A DNA stretch of 64,000 nucleotides from Haliea sp963974125. GTDB lineage: Bacteria; Pseudomonadota; Gammaproteobacteria; Pseudomonadales; Halieaceae. The notes under the pieces are model-generated. The model was not told the origin of the DNA. It did no database searches and saw only the letters and a program-made list of their open reading frames with translations. Below, piece after piece: positions 54,064 through 62,834 of the stretch. The stretch spans positions 34,074 to 98,073 of the forward strand of contig CAXBCH010000013.1 in assembly GCA_963974125.1 (NCBI GenBank), given 5' to 3'. Numbering within the stretch: the first letter of the stretch is position 1; each line of letters starts with the position of its first letter. The position numbers and the translations under genes are program-made.

Positions 54064-55122
54064 GTGTACAGCCCCTTGAACCAGCCAACCCGACAGCGCG
54101 CTCCCGGACTGAGTGAGCAGGATGCGCCCGCAGCCACCAGCGCGACCTTTGCCCCGCTGGTCGCCCTGTTGCTGACGGAACTGGAATCCTGCGGCCAGGC
54201 CGACGGCCTGCGCCAGCCGCCGCTTACGCTGGCGGGATTCACCCGCTGGTATCTCGAGGTGGTGCAGCGTCTCGAAGCGCATCTCGCCGGGGGGGACAAC
54301 CATGCGCCGATGGCGCGGGAGGAGGTGGAGCTGATGTGCCGCTGCGCCCTCTCGGCCGCTGATCTGCGCGAGGCCATTCTGATCTGCGAGCGTTTTGCCC
54401 GCATGTTGCATCCGCGTGCGGGGCTGGTCCGCCTGGAGATCACGGGCGCGCGGGCCAGTTTTCGGCTGGATTCCCTGCGCGGCCAGCCGAGTACCGCCGG
54501 CAGCCTGGTGGATATCACCGGCCTGTTTGCCTTCCTGCAACTGTTCCAGTGGCTCCTCGGGCGGGAACTGCCACTGCAACAGGTGCGTATCGGTCCCATC
54601 CGGCGCCAGGATGTGTTGCCGTTCCTGCGTCTGTTCCGCGCCCCGGTACTCGCCGGCGGAGACGATTATGCGCTGGATTTCGATGCCGCGGCGCTGGCCC
54701 TGCCGGTGGTGCGCAGCCCCGGTGAGTTCAGTGCGTTCTTTCACAGTTTTCCCTGTGCCGTCTTCGGTGCCCGTGCCCACAGCCTGCCGGACCAGGTCGG
54801 CGCACTTCTGGCCGCCGCGCTGCGCCACGGCACGCCGCTACCGGGTCAGGCACAGCTGGCGCGGGACCTGGGGCTGCCGCTCTCCACATTCCGGCGGCGC
54901 CTGCGGCAGGGGGGCTGCAGTTACCGCGTGCTGCGGGAAGCCGCGCTGCGCAATGCAGCCTGTGAAGCACTGTCAGAGCCCGGGCGTCGTATTGGCGATA
55001 TTGCTGCCAGCCTTGGTTTTGCCGACAGCGGCACGTTTCGTCGCGCTTTCGTGCAGTGGTTCGGCATGGCGCCGGGCAGGTGGCGGGAGCGGGCACTCGG
55101 GGCCGGCGAAAATAAACATTGA
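54064..55122 (+). CDS. AraC-family transcriptional regulator
   Basis: A 352-residue regulator. The N-terminal two thirds match the arabinose-binding-like domain of OruR/ArgR-type AraC proteins (about 25-230), and the C-terminal domain holds the two helix-turn-helix units: LARDLGLPLSTFRRRLRQGG and IGDIAASLGFADSGTFRRAF, ending QWFGMAPGRWRE. GTG 54064 is taken as start. It is divergent from the BVMO-carboxyltransferase operon and so its likely activator. The csp promoter overlaps its stop codon. Confidence 0.9.
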   Translation: MYSPLNQPTRQRAPGLSEQDAPAATSATFAPLVALLLTELESCGQADGLRQPPLTLAGFTRWYLEVVQRLEAHLAGGDNHAPMAREEVELMCRCALSAADLREAILICERFARMLHPRAGLVRLEITGARASFRLDSLRGQPSTAGSLVDITGLFAFLQLFQWLLGRELPLQQVRIGPIRRQDVLPFLRLFRAPVLAGGDDYALDFDAAALALPVVRSPGEFSAFFHSFPCAVFGARAHSLPDQVGALLAAALRHGTPLPGQAQLARDLGLPLSTFRRRLRQGGCSYRVLREAALRNAACEALSEPGRRIGDIAASLGFADSGTFRRAFVQWFGMAPGRWRERALGAGENKH

Positions 55123-55146
55123 CGGATTGTCGAACGGCTGTATACT
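55119..55146 (+). promoter_or_regulatory. Promoter of the cold-shock gene
   Basis: TTGACG (55119-55124) and TATACT (55141-55146) with a 16-base spacer, close to sigma-70 consensus. The -35 overlaps the TGA stop of the AraC gene. The start would be near 55153, giving a leader of about 150 bases. Confidence 0.7.
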
Positions 55147-55152
55147 CTGACC

Positions 55153-55301
55153 CTGCTTGAACGTTTTACACCTATTTATGTATACCATTTCGAAGTCACG
55201 CAGTTAGTACCTCGTCCCTGATTTCATAAGTAATTGCATACCTCAAGCCCGACCGCCTTCCCCGGAAGGTTCTATCTATACCTGAAATACAGGAACGTAA
55301 C
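55153..55301 (+). promoter_or_regulatory. Long 5' leader of the cold-shock mRNA
   Basis: About 150 AU-rich bases between the inferred start point and the csp ATG, unlike the GC-rich surroundings. It contains a hairpin ccttcc-cc-ggaagg (55257-55270) and ends with AGGAA. Long leaders that refold at low temperature are established for cspA; here the role is inferred from position and composition. Confidence 0.5.
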
Positions 55302-55508
55302 ATGGCTACCAGCACCGGCACCGTAAAATGGTTTAACGAAACAAAAGGCTTTGGCTTCATTGAGCAGGAATCAGGCCCGGACGTGTTTGCGCACTTCAGC
55401 GCGATCTCCGGTTCAGGCTTCAAGACTCTGATCGAAGGCCAGAAAGTTGAGTTCAACGTCACACAGGGCCAGAAAGGCCCGCAGGCAGAAAACATCGTCG
55501 TCGTCTAA
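55302..55508 (+). CDS. Cold-shock protein (CspA family)
   Basis: A 68-residue single cold-shock domain, an RNA chaperone binding single-stranded nucleic acid. RNP-1 is KGFGFIEQ (residues 15-22) and RNP-2 is VFAHFS; the start TGTVKWFNETKGFGFI and end GPQAENIVVV are typical. Preceded by a strong promoter and long leader, followed by a terminator, so it is a one-gene unit. Confidence 0.97.
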   Translation: MATSTGTVKWFNETKGFGFIEQESGPDVFAHFSAISGSGFKTLIEGQKVEFNVTQGQKGPQAENIVVV

Positions 55509-55530
55509 GACGCCGCAGTTTTCTGACAAG

Positions 55531-55563
55531 GCCCCCCGGTGGAGACACCGCGGGGCTTTTTTT
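55531..55563 (+). terminator. Intrinsic terminator after the cold-shock gene
   Basis: An 11-bp GC-rich stem with one mismatch (55531-55541 with 55546-55556), a GAGA-type loop and seven T residues at 55557-55563. Confidence 0.85.
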
Positions 55564-55665
55564 GTGTCCGCAGTTCCGGTGACATGGTTCAACATGCTTT
55601 CCCCGCCAGTTTGCGCGCAGGGAGTCACCTTATTATGGTGAGGCTTCCTTTGCGCCGGAGGCTGC

Positions 55666-57621
55666 ATGGCTACAAGACACCTGGATCAACTGCATCATCC
55701 GGCCGTGCCTCGCGCCGCTCTGAGCGGCTGCCGCCGATTCCTGCTGCTGGCGCTGCTGGCTCTGATGCCGCCCTTTTTGTCACAGGCCGAGGCCGAGGGC
55801 TACAGCGAGCAGCGCGCGCCCTGTAGTCATCACCAGCCGTCGCGGCAGCCATTCTTTGGCGACCTTCATGTCCATACCCGGTATTCCCTGGATGCCAGCA
55901 CCCAGGGCACGCGCGCGTCGCCGGCAGATGCCTACCGTTTTGCCCGGGGCGAGCGTATTGGCATCCAGCCCTGGGACGAATCCGGCCAGCCCGCGCGCAG
56001 CCTGCAGCTGCGCCGGCCGCTGGATTTCGCCATGGTGTCCGACCACGCCGAGCTGATCGGCGAGGTGCACATGTGTACCGATCCGCAAGTCTCCGGCTAC
56101 GGCAGCTGGCAGTGCCGCTTCTATCGGGCCTGGCCCCGCGGCGCCTACTACCTGTTCAATTACATGGCGGCCATGCGCGCCTCCCACCTGGGCATGTGCG
56201 GCGACGATGGTGAGCGCTGCTTGACCGCGGCCCTGGCGCCCTGGCAGGAGATGCAGGACGCTGCCGAAAGTCACTACGACCGCTCCAGCGACTGCAGTTT
56301 CACCACCTTTGTCGGCTATGAGTGGACCGGCGTACAGGCGAAGTCCGGTGGCAACCTGCATCGCAATGTGGTGTTTCGCAATGGTGTCGTGCCGGCGCTG
56401 CCGGCGAGCTATATCGACGCACCCGGGGAGACCCTGTTGTGGGATGCCCTGGAGTCAGAATGTATCGATGCCGACGGTGACTGTGACGTCCTGGTGATTC
56501 CCCACAACTCGAACCTCAGCGCAGGCCACATGTTCAGCGAGCAGCTGGCCGATGGCAGTCCAGTGGATGCGGCCTACGCCCGGCGGCGCCAGCGCATGGA
56601 ACCGCTGGCGGAAATCATGCAGCACAAGGGCGCATCGGAGTGTTTTTTTGCCCCGGACATCAGCCGCGATGAGCTGTGTGCGTTCGAGCAGTTGCCGCGG
56701 GACAATATTGCCGGCTTCAGTAACACTCCCACTGCGAGGACCGGTTTCCTGCGGGAAACCTGGCAGCAGGGCCTGGCGCTGGAGGCGGCGCTGGGTGCCA
56801 ACCCTTTCCGCTTCGGCGTCATCGCCAGCACCGATACCCACCTGGGGGCGCCAGGTGCGGTGGAGGAAGATCGCTTCCTGGGTCACGGTGGTGCCGGGGT
56901 GCCGGCATTGAAGGCCGTACCGCCCGGGCTGCCCGACAAGCTTGAGTACAACCCCGGCGGCCTCGCCGTGGTCTGGGCCGAGGAAAATTCCCGCGATGCA
57001 CTGTTCGCCGCCATGCAGCGGCGGGAGGCCTATGGTACCAGCGGACCGCGAATCGTCACCCGCCTGTTTGCGGGCTGGGATCTCGACCCCGGGCTGTGTA
57101 CAGCGCCGGACCAGATCGAGCGCGCCTACGCCAGTGCGGTGCCGATGGGCTCGGAACTGGGGCCGGCGCCGGCCGGCAGCGCCCTGCGCCTGCTGGTGGC
57201 AGCGCAGCAGGATGCGGGCACCCGCGACCGTCCCGGCATGCCGCTGCAGAAAATCCAGGTGATCAAGGGCTGGCTGGACAGTGACGGCAACAACCGCGAA
57301 AAGGTAGTGGATGTCGTCGGCGATGCGGTCACTCGCGGCCGCGTCGACCTGGGCACCTGCGCCACCGCCGGCGCCGGCCACAGCCGGCTCTGCAACGTCT
57401 GGGAAGACCCGGATTTTGATCCGGCCCAGCGCGCATTTTATTACACCCGGGTAGTGGAGAACCCCAGCTGCCGCTGGAGTCAGCGCCAGTGCCTGGCTGG
57501 AGGCGTCGACTGCGAGCGGCCGGAGACCATTGGCAAGGGCTTCGAAGGCTGCTGCGCGGCCGGGCACCGGCCGCTGGTGCAGGAGCGCGCCTGGACCTCA
57601 CCGGTCTGGTATCAGCCCTAG
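55666..57621 (+). CDS. Exported DUF3604 protein (PHP-like metal enzyme)
   Basis: A 651-residue protein. An N-terminal hydrophobic helix (about 25-40, FLLLALLALMPPFLSQAEA) is a signal peptide. The mature part has GDLHVHTRYSLDA near residue 65 and FAMVSDHAELIGEV, the PHP-like metal motifs of DUF3604, then VIASTDTHLGAPGAVEEDR in the C-terminal half. Many cysteine residues in the last third fit a periplasmic protein. The reaction is unknown; relatives are annotated only as DUF3604. Start ATG 55666. It is convergent with the thioredoxin-fold gene, with a palindrome across both stops. Confidence 0.85.
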   Translation: MATRHLDQLHHPAVPRAALSGCRRFLLLALLALMPPFLSQAEAEGYSEQRAPCSHHQPSRQPFFGDLHVHTRYSLDASTQGTRASPADAYRFARGERIGIQPWDESGQPARSLQLRRPLDFAMVSDHAELIGEVHMCTDPQVSGYGSWQCRFYRAWPRGAYYLFNYMAAMRASHLGMCGDDGERCLTAALAPWQEMQDAAESHYDRSSDCSFTTFVGYEWTGVQAKSGGNLHRNVVFRNGVVPALPASYIDAPGETLLWDALESECIDADGDCDVLVIPHNSNLSAGHMFSEQLADGSPVDAAYARRRQRMEPLAEIMQHKGASECFFAPDISRDELCAFEQLPRDNIAGFSNTPTARTGFLRETWQQGLALEAALGANPFRFGVIASTDTHLGAPGAVEEDRFLGHGGAGVPALKAVPPGLPDKLEYNPGGLAVVWAEENSRDALFAAMQRREAYGTSGPRIVTRLFAGWDLDPGLCTAPDQIERAYASAVPMGSELGPAPAGSALRLLVAAQQDAGTRDRPGMPLQKIQVIKGWLDSDGNNREKVVDVVGDAVTRGRVDLGTCATAGAGHSRLCNVWEDPDFDPAQRAFYYTRVVENPSCRWSQRQCLAGGVDCERPETIGKGFEGCCAAGHRPLVQERAWTSPVWYQP

Positions 57622-57648
57622 GGAACCTCTGATTCAGAGATTCCCTAG
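57618..57648. terminator. Palindrome across two convergent stop codons
   Basis: A perfect 8-bp outer stem (57618-57625 with 57641-57648, ctagggaa/ttccctag) encloses a perfect 6-bp inner stem (ctctga/tcagag). It includes the TAG of the DUF3604 gene and the TGA of the opposite gene. It lacks a T tract, so a bidirectional terminator is likely but not certain. Confidence 0.6.
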
Positions 57649-58269
57649 CACCTCTTGTGCATAGGCCAGCGCCTCGGCCGCGGCGACCCGGGTGCGGTAG
57701 CCCTCGAGGAATAGCTTGCCGGCCACGGTGCCGTCCGGCGCCACCACGATCATCCCGGGGTGGGGGATGCCGTAGTGCTCGTCGCCCGGGCGGTAGTCCT
57801 CGTGCAGAATCCCGAGGGTCTTGAAGCTGAGCGCTTCCACATCCGCCAACAGGGGTATGCTGATCCCGTGCTGGCGGGCAAACGCCGCCTGCGCTGCCGG
57901 ACTGTCGTAGGTGATCGCCACCAGGCCGATACCGGCAGCGTCGAAGTCGGCCTTGTACTCCTGCAGCTGGCGCAGTTCCGCCATGCAGTAGGGGCACCAG
58001 ACCAGGGATCGGCTCGCTACCAGCACCGTCCCGCGGGGGCCCGCGAAGCTGTCGAGCAGCCTGATTTGCCGCTCCTCGTGCAGGGCCCGCAGGCCAGGGA
58101 AATGCGAACCGACTGCCGGCCCCAGCGATTGCTGTGGCTGCCTGGCCGAGACAAACATGTCTGCGGTGAGCTGTTCCACCACGGCGTCCCGCAGGGGGCC
58201 GCGCAGGCTGTAGAGGGCGCCGGCGGCAACCAGCACGACCGCGGTGGCGATGATGAGAAAGCGTTGCAC
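57634..58269 (-). CDS. Membrane-anchored peroxiredoxin/thioredoxin-fold (AhpC/TSA-like) protein
   Basis: A 211-residue redox protein with one N-terminal membrane helix (residues 4-20). The active site is SLVWCPYCMAEL, a CxxC of WCPYC type, followed by VAITYDSPAAQAAFARQHGI, PLLADVE and GIPHPGMIVVAPDGTVAGKLF with the cis-proline (HPG) region. The periplasmic side is expected for the domain. It could be a thiol peroxidase or a disulfide exchanger. The start is GTG 58269. Divergent from the SLC13 permease. Confidence 0.85.
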   Translation of the reverse strand: MQRFLIIATAVVLVAAGALYSLRGPLRDAVVEQLTADMFVSARQPQQSLGPAVGSHFPGLRALHEERQIRLLDSFAGPRGTVLVASRSLVWCPYCMAELRQLQEYKADFDAAGIGLVAITYDSPAAQAAFARQHGISIPLLADVEALSFKTLGILHEDYRPGDEHYGIPHPGMIVVAPDGTVAGKLFLEGYRTRVAAAEALAYAQEVLGNL

Positions 58270-58407
58270 GTGTGCGCTCCTGTGGCCGCTGTTGGCGACA
58301 GTGTAGCGTCAACGGTCTTGCCGCGCTGGCATGGATGACTTGTCGGCTGCCGCGTGTTGCAAGTAAGCTCGTGTGTTTGGCAGCTGTTGCCCCCTGGAAC
58401 CCCTTGC

Positions 58408-60132
58408 ATGATCGACCAGCTTCTGATTTCCGGCCTGTTCCTGTGGCTTCTGGGTTGCCTGATTTTCAGTGACTGGGCGGCATCGAAAATTTTCCTCGGG
58501 ACCATGCTGGCGGCCTATTTCCTGGGCCTGGTGGAAACGTCACAGGTGCTGGAGAAGGCATCCAATTCCGGCCTGATTACCCTGATCCTGTTACTGCTGG
58601 TATCCATAGGGCTGGAGAAGCTGTCCTGGCTCAACAGTCTCTCGGGGCGGCTGATTTCCCCCAGCTATACCCTCAGCCTGCTGCGGCTGGGTGGGGTCAC
58701 CGCGGTGTTCTCCGCCTTCGTCAACAATACGGCAGTGGTGGCTACCCTGGCCACGACCGTGCGCGCCAACCGCCATCATCCGGCCTCGCGGCTGCTGATA
58801 CCCCTGTCCTATGCGGCGATCCTGGGCGGTACCATGACCCTGATCGGGACCTCGACCAACCTGATCGTCAGCAGCTTTCTTGAAGACGCGACCGGCAAGG
58901 GGCTCGCCTTTTTCGACTTTTTCCCCATCGGTGCGGCGGCGGTTGTCGTGGGGCTTGTGGTGCTGCTGCTGTCAGCGCGCTTGCTGCCCCGCGCCAGTGC
59001 CGAGAAGATGCAGGTGGCAGAGTACGTGGTCGAGGTGGAGGTGGGCCCCGGGTCCAGCCTGATTGGCAGGAGCATTGCCGACAATCGTCTGCGCGACCTC
59101 GATGCCCTGTTCCTGGTCGAGATCGTTCGCGATGAACACCTGATTTCGCCGGTGGCGCCCACCGAATTCATCGAAGCCGGAGACAAATTGATTTTCTCCG
59201 GCGACATCACCCAGGTCGCCGCCCTGGACGCTTTCGATGGCCTGCGCCTGTTTGCGGTGGAGGAGGGACTGCTGCGGGAGAACATGATGGAAGTCATTGT
59301 CATGCCCAATGCGTCGATCGAGGGCAAGACCATCAAGGAGTCCGGCTTCCGCTCCCTCTTTGACGCCGCAGTGGTCGGTATGCGCCGGGGCGGCAAGCGC
59401 CTGTCGGGCAAGCTCGGCAATATCACCATACAGGCCGGCGACAACCTGATGCTGGCAACTGGCCCCGATTTCAACGAGCGCAAGAACCTCGACAAGAACT
59501 TTGTGGTGGTGGATGACGCGGTCGCTGGTTCCAATACCACAGCCCTGCAGAACTGGTGTGTGAGCCTGCTGCTGGCGGGTGTCGTGCTGCTGGCGGCGCT
59601 GGAAGTCGTGCCCCTGATCAAGGGGCTGGCCCTGCTGCTGGTGAGCATGCTGGGGCTGCGCCTGGTGCGCGGCTCCGAGTTGCGCCGGCGTTTTCCGTTC
59701 GAGATCTGGCTGATCATTGCCTCGGCCCTGACCCTGTCCCAGGCGCTGACCAATACCGGTCTGGTGGCCACCCTGGCCCTGACACTGGAGGACAATCTTG
59801 TTGCCGTCGGCCCCTGGGTGGCCATGGCGGGTATTTACCTGGCTACCTTGCTGCTTACCGAGCTGATGACCAACAATGCCGCCGCGGCCCTCAGTTTCCC
59901 GATTGCCTTCGGGCTGGCCGAGAGCCTGGGGGTGAGCCCGATGCCCTTTGTGATGGCGGTCGCCTACGGGGCCAGCGCGAGTTTCCTGACCCCGTACGGC
60001 TACACCACCAATCTCATGGTGCAGAACCTCGGTGGCTACAGCATGCGGGACTATTTCCGCAGCGGCCTGCCGGTGTCCATCGCCTATTCGGCGGTGGTGC
60101 TGTGGCTGCTGCCGCGGGTATTTCCCTTCTAG
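58408..60132 (+). CDS. SLC13-type (DASS) anion permease with two RCK-C domains
   Basis: A 574-residue inner-membrane protein. Two homologous blocks of helices each carry the family motif: VNNTAVVATLATT with GTSTNLIVSSF in the first, and MTNNAAAALSFPIAF with TPYGYTTNLMVQNLGGY in the second. Between them (about 205-400) are two TrkA-C (RCK-C) domains, e.g. SSLIGRSIADNRLR and ASIEGKTIKESGFRS with GDKLIFSGD and GDNLMLATG. Such proteins carry sulfate, dicarboxylates or other anions; the substrate is not predictable. Start ATG 58408. Confidence 0.9.
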   Translation: MIDQLLISGLFLWLLGCLIFSDWAASKIFLGTMLAAYFLGLVETSQVLEKASNSGLITLILLLLVSIGLEKLSWLNSLSGRLISPSYTLSLLRLGGVTAVFSAFVNNTAVVATLATTVRANRHHPASRLLIPLSYAAILGGTMTLIGTSTNLIVSSFLEDATGKGLAFFDFFPIGAAAVVVGLVVLLLSARLLPRASAEKMQVAEYVVEVEVGPGSSLIGRSIADNRLRDLDALFLVEIVRDEHLISPVAPTEFIEAGDKLIFSGDITQVAALDAFDGLRLFAVEEGLLRENMMEVIVMPNASIEGKTIKESGFRSLFDAAVVGMRRGGKRLSGKLGNITIQAGDNLMLATGPDFNERKNLDKNFVVVDDAVAGSNTTALQNWCVSLLLAGVVLLAALEVVPLIKGLALLLVSMLGLRLVRGSELRRRFPFEIWLIIASALTLSQALTNTGLVATLALTLEDNLVAVGPWVAMAGIYLATLLLTELMTNNAAAALSFPIAFGLAESLGVSPMPFVMAVAYGASASFLTPYGYTTNLMVQNLGGYSMRDYFRSGLPVSIAYSAVVLWLLPRVFPF

Positions 60133-60138
60133 CGTCGG

Positions 60139-61152
60139 TCAATGCTCAGTTGCGGTGGGGCGCCAGTTGTCGTGGGTATAGAACTGTGAGTACCACTTGC
60201 GGAACTTGGCGAAGGGGCCATCGTTGTCGCACAGCAGCGGTTTCTCGAAATACTGCTTGTGGGCCCAGATGATGCGGTCCTCTTCCATCTGCCGGTAGAT
60301 ATCCTTGACGATGGCATCGGCGACGCCGCCCACCGGTTCCTTGCCGTCGACCTTCTTCTGGATAAAGGCGTAGAAGGCCCTGGAGTTTTCGCTGTCCACG
60401 GGGGTCAGGTTGGCCATCAGGACCGTGTCGCAGATGCCGCTGAAACGCACTGTTGCCTGCCCCGGCCCGGTACTCTTGTTGGCGATGATGCCGGTGACTT
60501 CACCGCGGGGTGTGGCCATTTTGCTGACCAGCCTGCCCGAACGGTAGACCCCGTCGAACTCCATGATGTCCGGTGTGGGAATATTCTGGGTGCCGTGCAC
60601 ATAGAGGAAGTGGGCGGGGTCCACCGCGTTCTCGCCGATTTCCTGCATGTGGGTACCGATGTCCCAGGTGTGGATCTTGAAGCTGCCCCACTCATCGTTG
60701 TCGGCGGCCGCTTCGGGAATTGCCTCCGGCTCAAAGTACGGTTCCGCGCCTTCCGGGTGGTACCACACATAGATCACCTGGTTGAGTTCGCGCACGTGCC
60801 AGGGCCGAATTACCTGTTCGCCGCGAGCGATCTTCGGCGGCAGGTTGTTGGCGTAGGGCACATCCGTGCACTGACCGTCGCCGTTGTAGGCCCAACCGTG
60901 GAACGGGCAGACAATGGAGTCGCCGCGCACCTCGGAGCCGCCGCCGGCCTGGCCGCGGATGCCGTAGCCGAGGTGGGCGCCCATGTGTGGGCAGTAGGCG
61001 TCGAGGACCTTCGCCTCGCCGCTCTCGGTGCGGAACAGTACCAGGTCGGTGGCGAAGTAGCGCAGGGGCATGGACGCAGCCACCGCGAGGTCGTGCGAGT
61101 AGGCGACCTGGAACCAGCCGAGGGGAATTGGCATGGGAATACGTTGACTCAT
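60139..61152 (-). CDS. Rieske non-heme iron oxygenase (KshA-like)
   Basis: A 337-residue oxygenase subunit. The Rieske cluster ligands are C54 and H56 (CPHMGAHLG) and C82 and H85 (CPFHGW). The mononuclear iron site is in ENAVDPAHFLYVHG with H181 and H186. Overall pattern resembles 3-ketosteroid 9alpha-hydroxylase and related single-component-type oxygenases (PLGWFQVAYSHDL near the N-terminus). No reductase gene is in the window. Start ATG 61152. It is divergent from the SDR-SnoaL-OYE operon across 245 bases. Confidence 0.9.
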   Translation of the reverse strand: MSQRIPMPIPLGWFQVAYSHDLAVAASMPLRYFATDLVLFRTESGEAKVLDAYCPHMGAHLGYGIRGQAGGGSEVRGDSIVCPFHGWAYNGDGQCTDVPYANNLPPKIARGEQVIRPWHVRELNQVIYVWYHPEGAEPYFEPEAIPEAAADNDEWGSFKIHTWDIGTHMQEIGENAVDPAHFLYVHGTQNIPTPDIMEFDGVYRSGRLVSKMATPRGEVTGIIANKSTGPGQATVRFSGICDTVLMANLTPVDSENSRAFYAFIQKKVDGKEPVGGVADAIVKDIYRQMEEDRIIWAHKQYFEKPLLCDNDGPFAKFRKWYSQFYTHDNWRPTATEH

Positions 61153-61397
61153 GGTGGGACACTCCCTGTAACGATCGTTGCGGTATTCGTGTGTACTCTA
61201 CGGCAGGCCCTGAATGATTGGTATGACTTGCAATTTCCTGACGAAACGTTACCGGAGTAAATAATTATACCCGGGCGGCTATTCGGCGCTGCATGGCCGC
61301 CAGCGGCCACTGCCACGGACCAGCCGCAGTTGACCCTGCGGGCCGCTGCTGCCTAAGCTGCCGCTCTTTCTTCATACCGTCTATCGAGGGCAGACAC

Positions 61398-62171
61398 ATG
61401 AGATTGCAGGACAAGGTTGCGATTATTACCGGAGCGGGACAGGGTATCGGTGCAGCCACCGCCCTGCGCTTTGCGGAAGAGGGCGCCGCAGTCGTGCTGG
61501 CTGCGCGCAGCGAGGACAAGCTCGCCGCGGTCGCTGCCACGATTACGGCGGTGGGCGGACGCGCCCTGGTCTGCCCCACCGACATCGCCGACGAAGACGC
61601 AGTGCGCGCACTGGTGGAAAAGACGGTAGCAACCTATGGGCGCCTCGATATCGTGGTCAACAATGCCGTGCTGATGGTGCCGGGCATGCTGGCCAATCAC
61701 GATACCAAAGCGTGGCGGCAGAACTTCATTGTCTCCCTGGACGGCGCCATGTTCCTGATGCGAGAGGCCTATCCCCAGCTCAAGGCGAACCGCGGCGCGG
61801 TAGTGAATGTGTCTTCGGTCTGTGGCCTGCGCGGCTCTCCGGCCACGGCGGGCTACAGCGCCGCCAAGTCGGCGATGCTGGGCCTGTCGCGCAACGCGGC
61901 AATGGAGTGGGGCAAAAAGGGGATCCGGGTCAACACCGTCATTCCCGGCGCTTTCATGACGCCGCCCACGGCGGCAGTGCTGCCGGACGACGCCTCGCGC
62001 GAGGCCACGGCAAAGTCCATCCCCATCGGCCGCATTGGCGATCCGCGGGAGTGCGCCAATGCCATCCTGTTCCTCGCCAGCGAGGAGGCCTCCTACATCA
62101 CCGGTGCGGAACTGGTGGTAGACGGTGGCCGGGTGGCGGAGCTGAACGCCGGCACGGCGAGCTGGGAGTAG
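61398..62171 (+). CDS. Short-chain dehydrogenase/reductase
   Basis: A 257-residue classical SDR. Cofactor motif TGAGQGIGAA at about 12-21, NNAV in place of NNAG, catalytic Ser in VVNVSSVCG, and YSAAKSAMLGLSR with Tyr and Lys. PGAFMTPPTA and YITGAELVVDGG complete the fold. It probably oxidises a hydroxyl or reduces a ketone on the substrate of the neighbouring genes. ATG 61398 is chosen; the upstream open frame has no SDR likeness. It precedes the SnoaL-like gene by 4 bases. Confidence 0.92.
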   Translation: MRLQDKVAIITGAGQGIGAATALRFAEEGAAVVLAARSEDKLAAVAATITAVGGRALVCPTDIADEDAVRALVEKTVATYGRLDIVVNNAVLMVPGMLANHDTKAWRQNFIVSLDGAMFLMREAYPQLKANRGAVVNVSSVCGLRGSPATAGYSAAKSAMLGLSRNAAMEWGKKGIRVNTVIPGAFMTPPTAAVLPDDASREATAKSIPIGRIGDPRECANAILFLASEEASYITGAELVVDGGRVAELNAGTASWE

Positions 62172-62175
62172 GGTG

Positions 62176-62802
62176 ATGACAGACGAGAGCCTGCTGCGGC
62201 GCCTGGACCGGCTGGAGTCGCTGGACGAAATACGGCAGCTGGTCGCCAAGTACTCCCTGTCCCTGGACATGCGCGACCTGGACGCCCACGTCAATCTGTT
62301 CGCGGCGGACATCCGCGTCAGCCGTGAGAAAGTCGGCCGCAGCCACTTGAAGCGCTGGCTGGACGATACCCTGCGCCTGCAGTTCACCGGCACTTCGCAC
62401 CATGTCGGCAATCACATCATTGAGTTCGATGATCCGGACCACGCCCACGGCGTGGTCTACTCCAAGAACGAGCACGAAACCGGCGACCAGTGGGTGATCA
62501 TGCAGATGCTGTACTGGGACAACTACGAGCGGATTGACGGGCGCTGGTACTTCCGCCGTCGGCTGCCCTGCTACTGGTACGCCACTGACCTCAACAGTCC
62601 GCCCATCGGCGAGCACAAGATGCGCTGGCCCGACCGGGAGGCCTACGATGGCGCCTACCACGATCTGTGGCCCTCCTGGGCGGATTTCTGGGCCCATCCG
62701 CCGACCGCGGATGAACCCGAGGTGGCCGCGCCGGCGCCGCTGGAAGAGTTTCTCGCCACCATGCGCCGCGGCGCCCCCGAGCCGCGCATCCGCGTGCGCT
62801 GA
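62176..62802 (+). CDS. SnoaL-like (NTF2-fold) protein, dehydratase/isomerase type
   Basis: A 208-residue protein of the SnoaL_4-like type. LESLDEIRQLVAKYSLSLDMRD and AHVNLFAADI mark the helical start; HHVGNHIIEFDD, GVVYSKNEH, IMQMLYWDNYERIDGRWYF form the sheet. A His/Asp pair in the pocket is likely but cannot be placed. Members often accompany SDR and Rieske genes in steroid or terpene degradation. ATG 62176 or the preceding GTG 62173 may be the start. 32 bases before the OYE gene. Confidence 0.82.
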   Translation: MTDESLLRRLDRLESLDEIRQLVAKYSLSLDMRDLDAHVNLFAADIRVSREKVGRSHLKRWLDDTLRLQFTGTSHHVGNHIIEFDDPDHAHGVVYSKNEHETGDQWVIMQMLYWDNYERIDGRWYFRRRLPCYWYATDLNSPPIGEHKMRWPDREAYDGAYHDLWPSWADFWAHPPTADEPEVAAPAPLEEFLATMRRGAPEPRIRVR

Positions 62803-62834
62803 CACCTGTTACCCGATCGAGGATTACCACTGCT

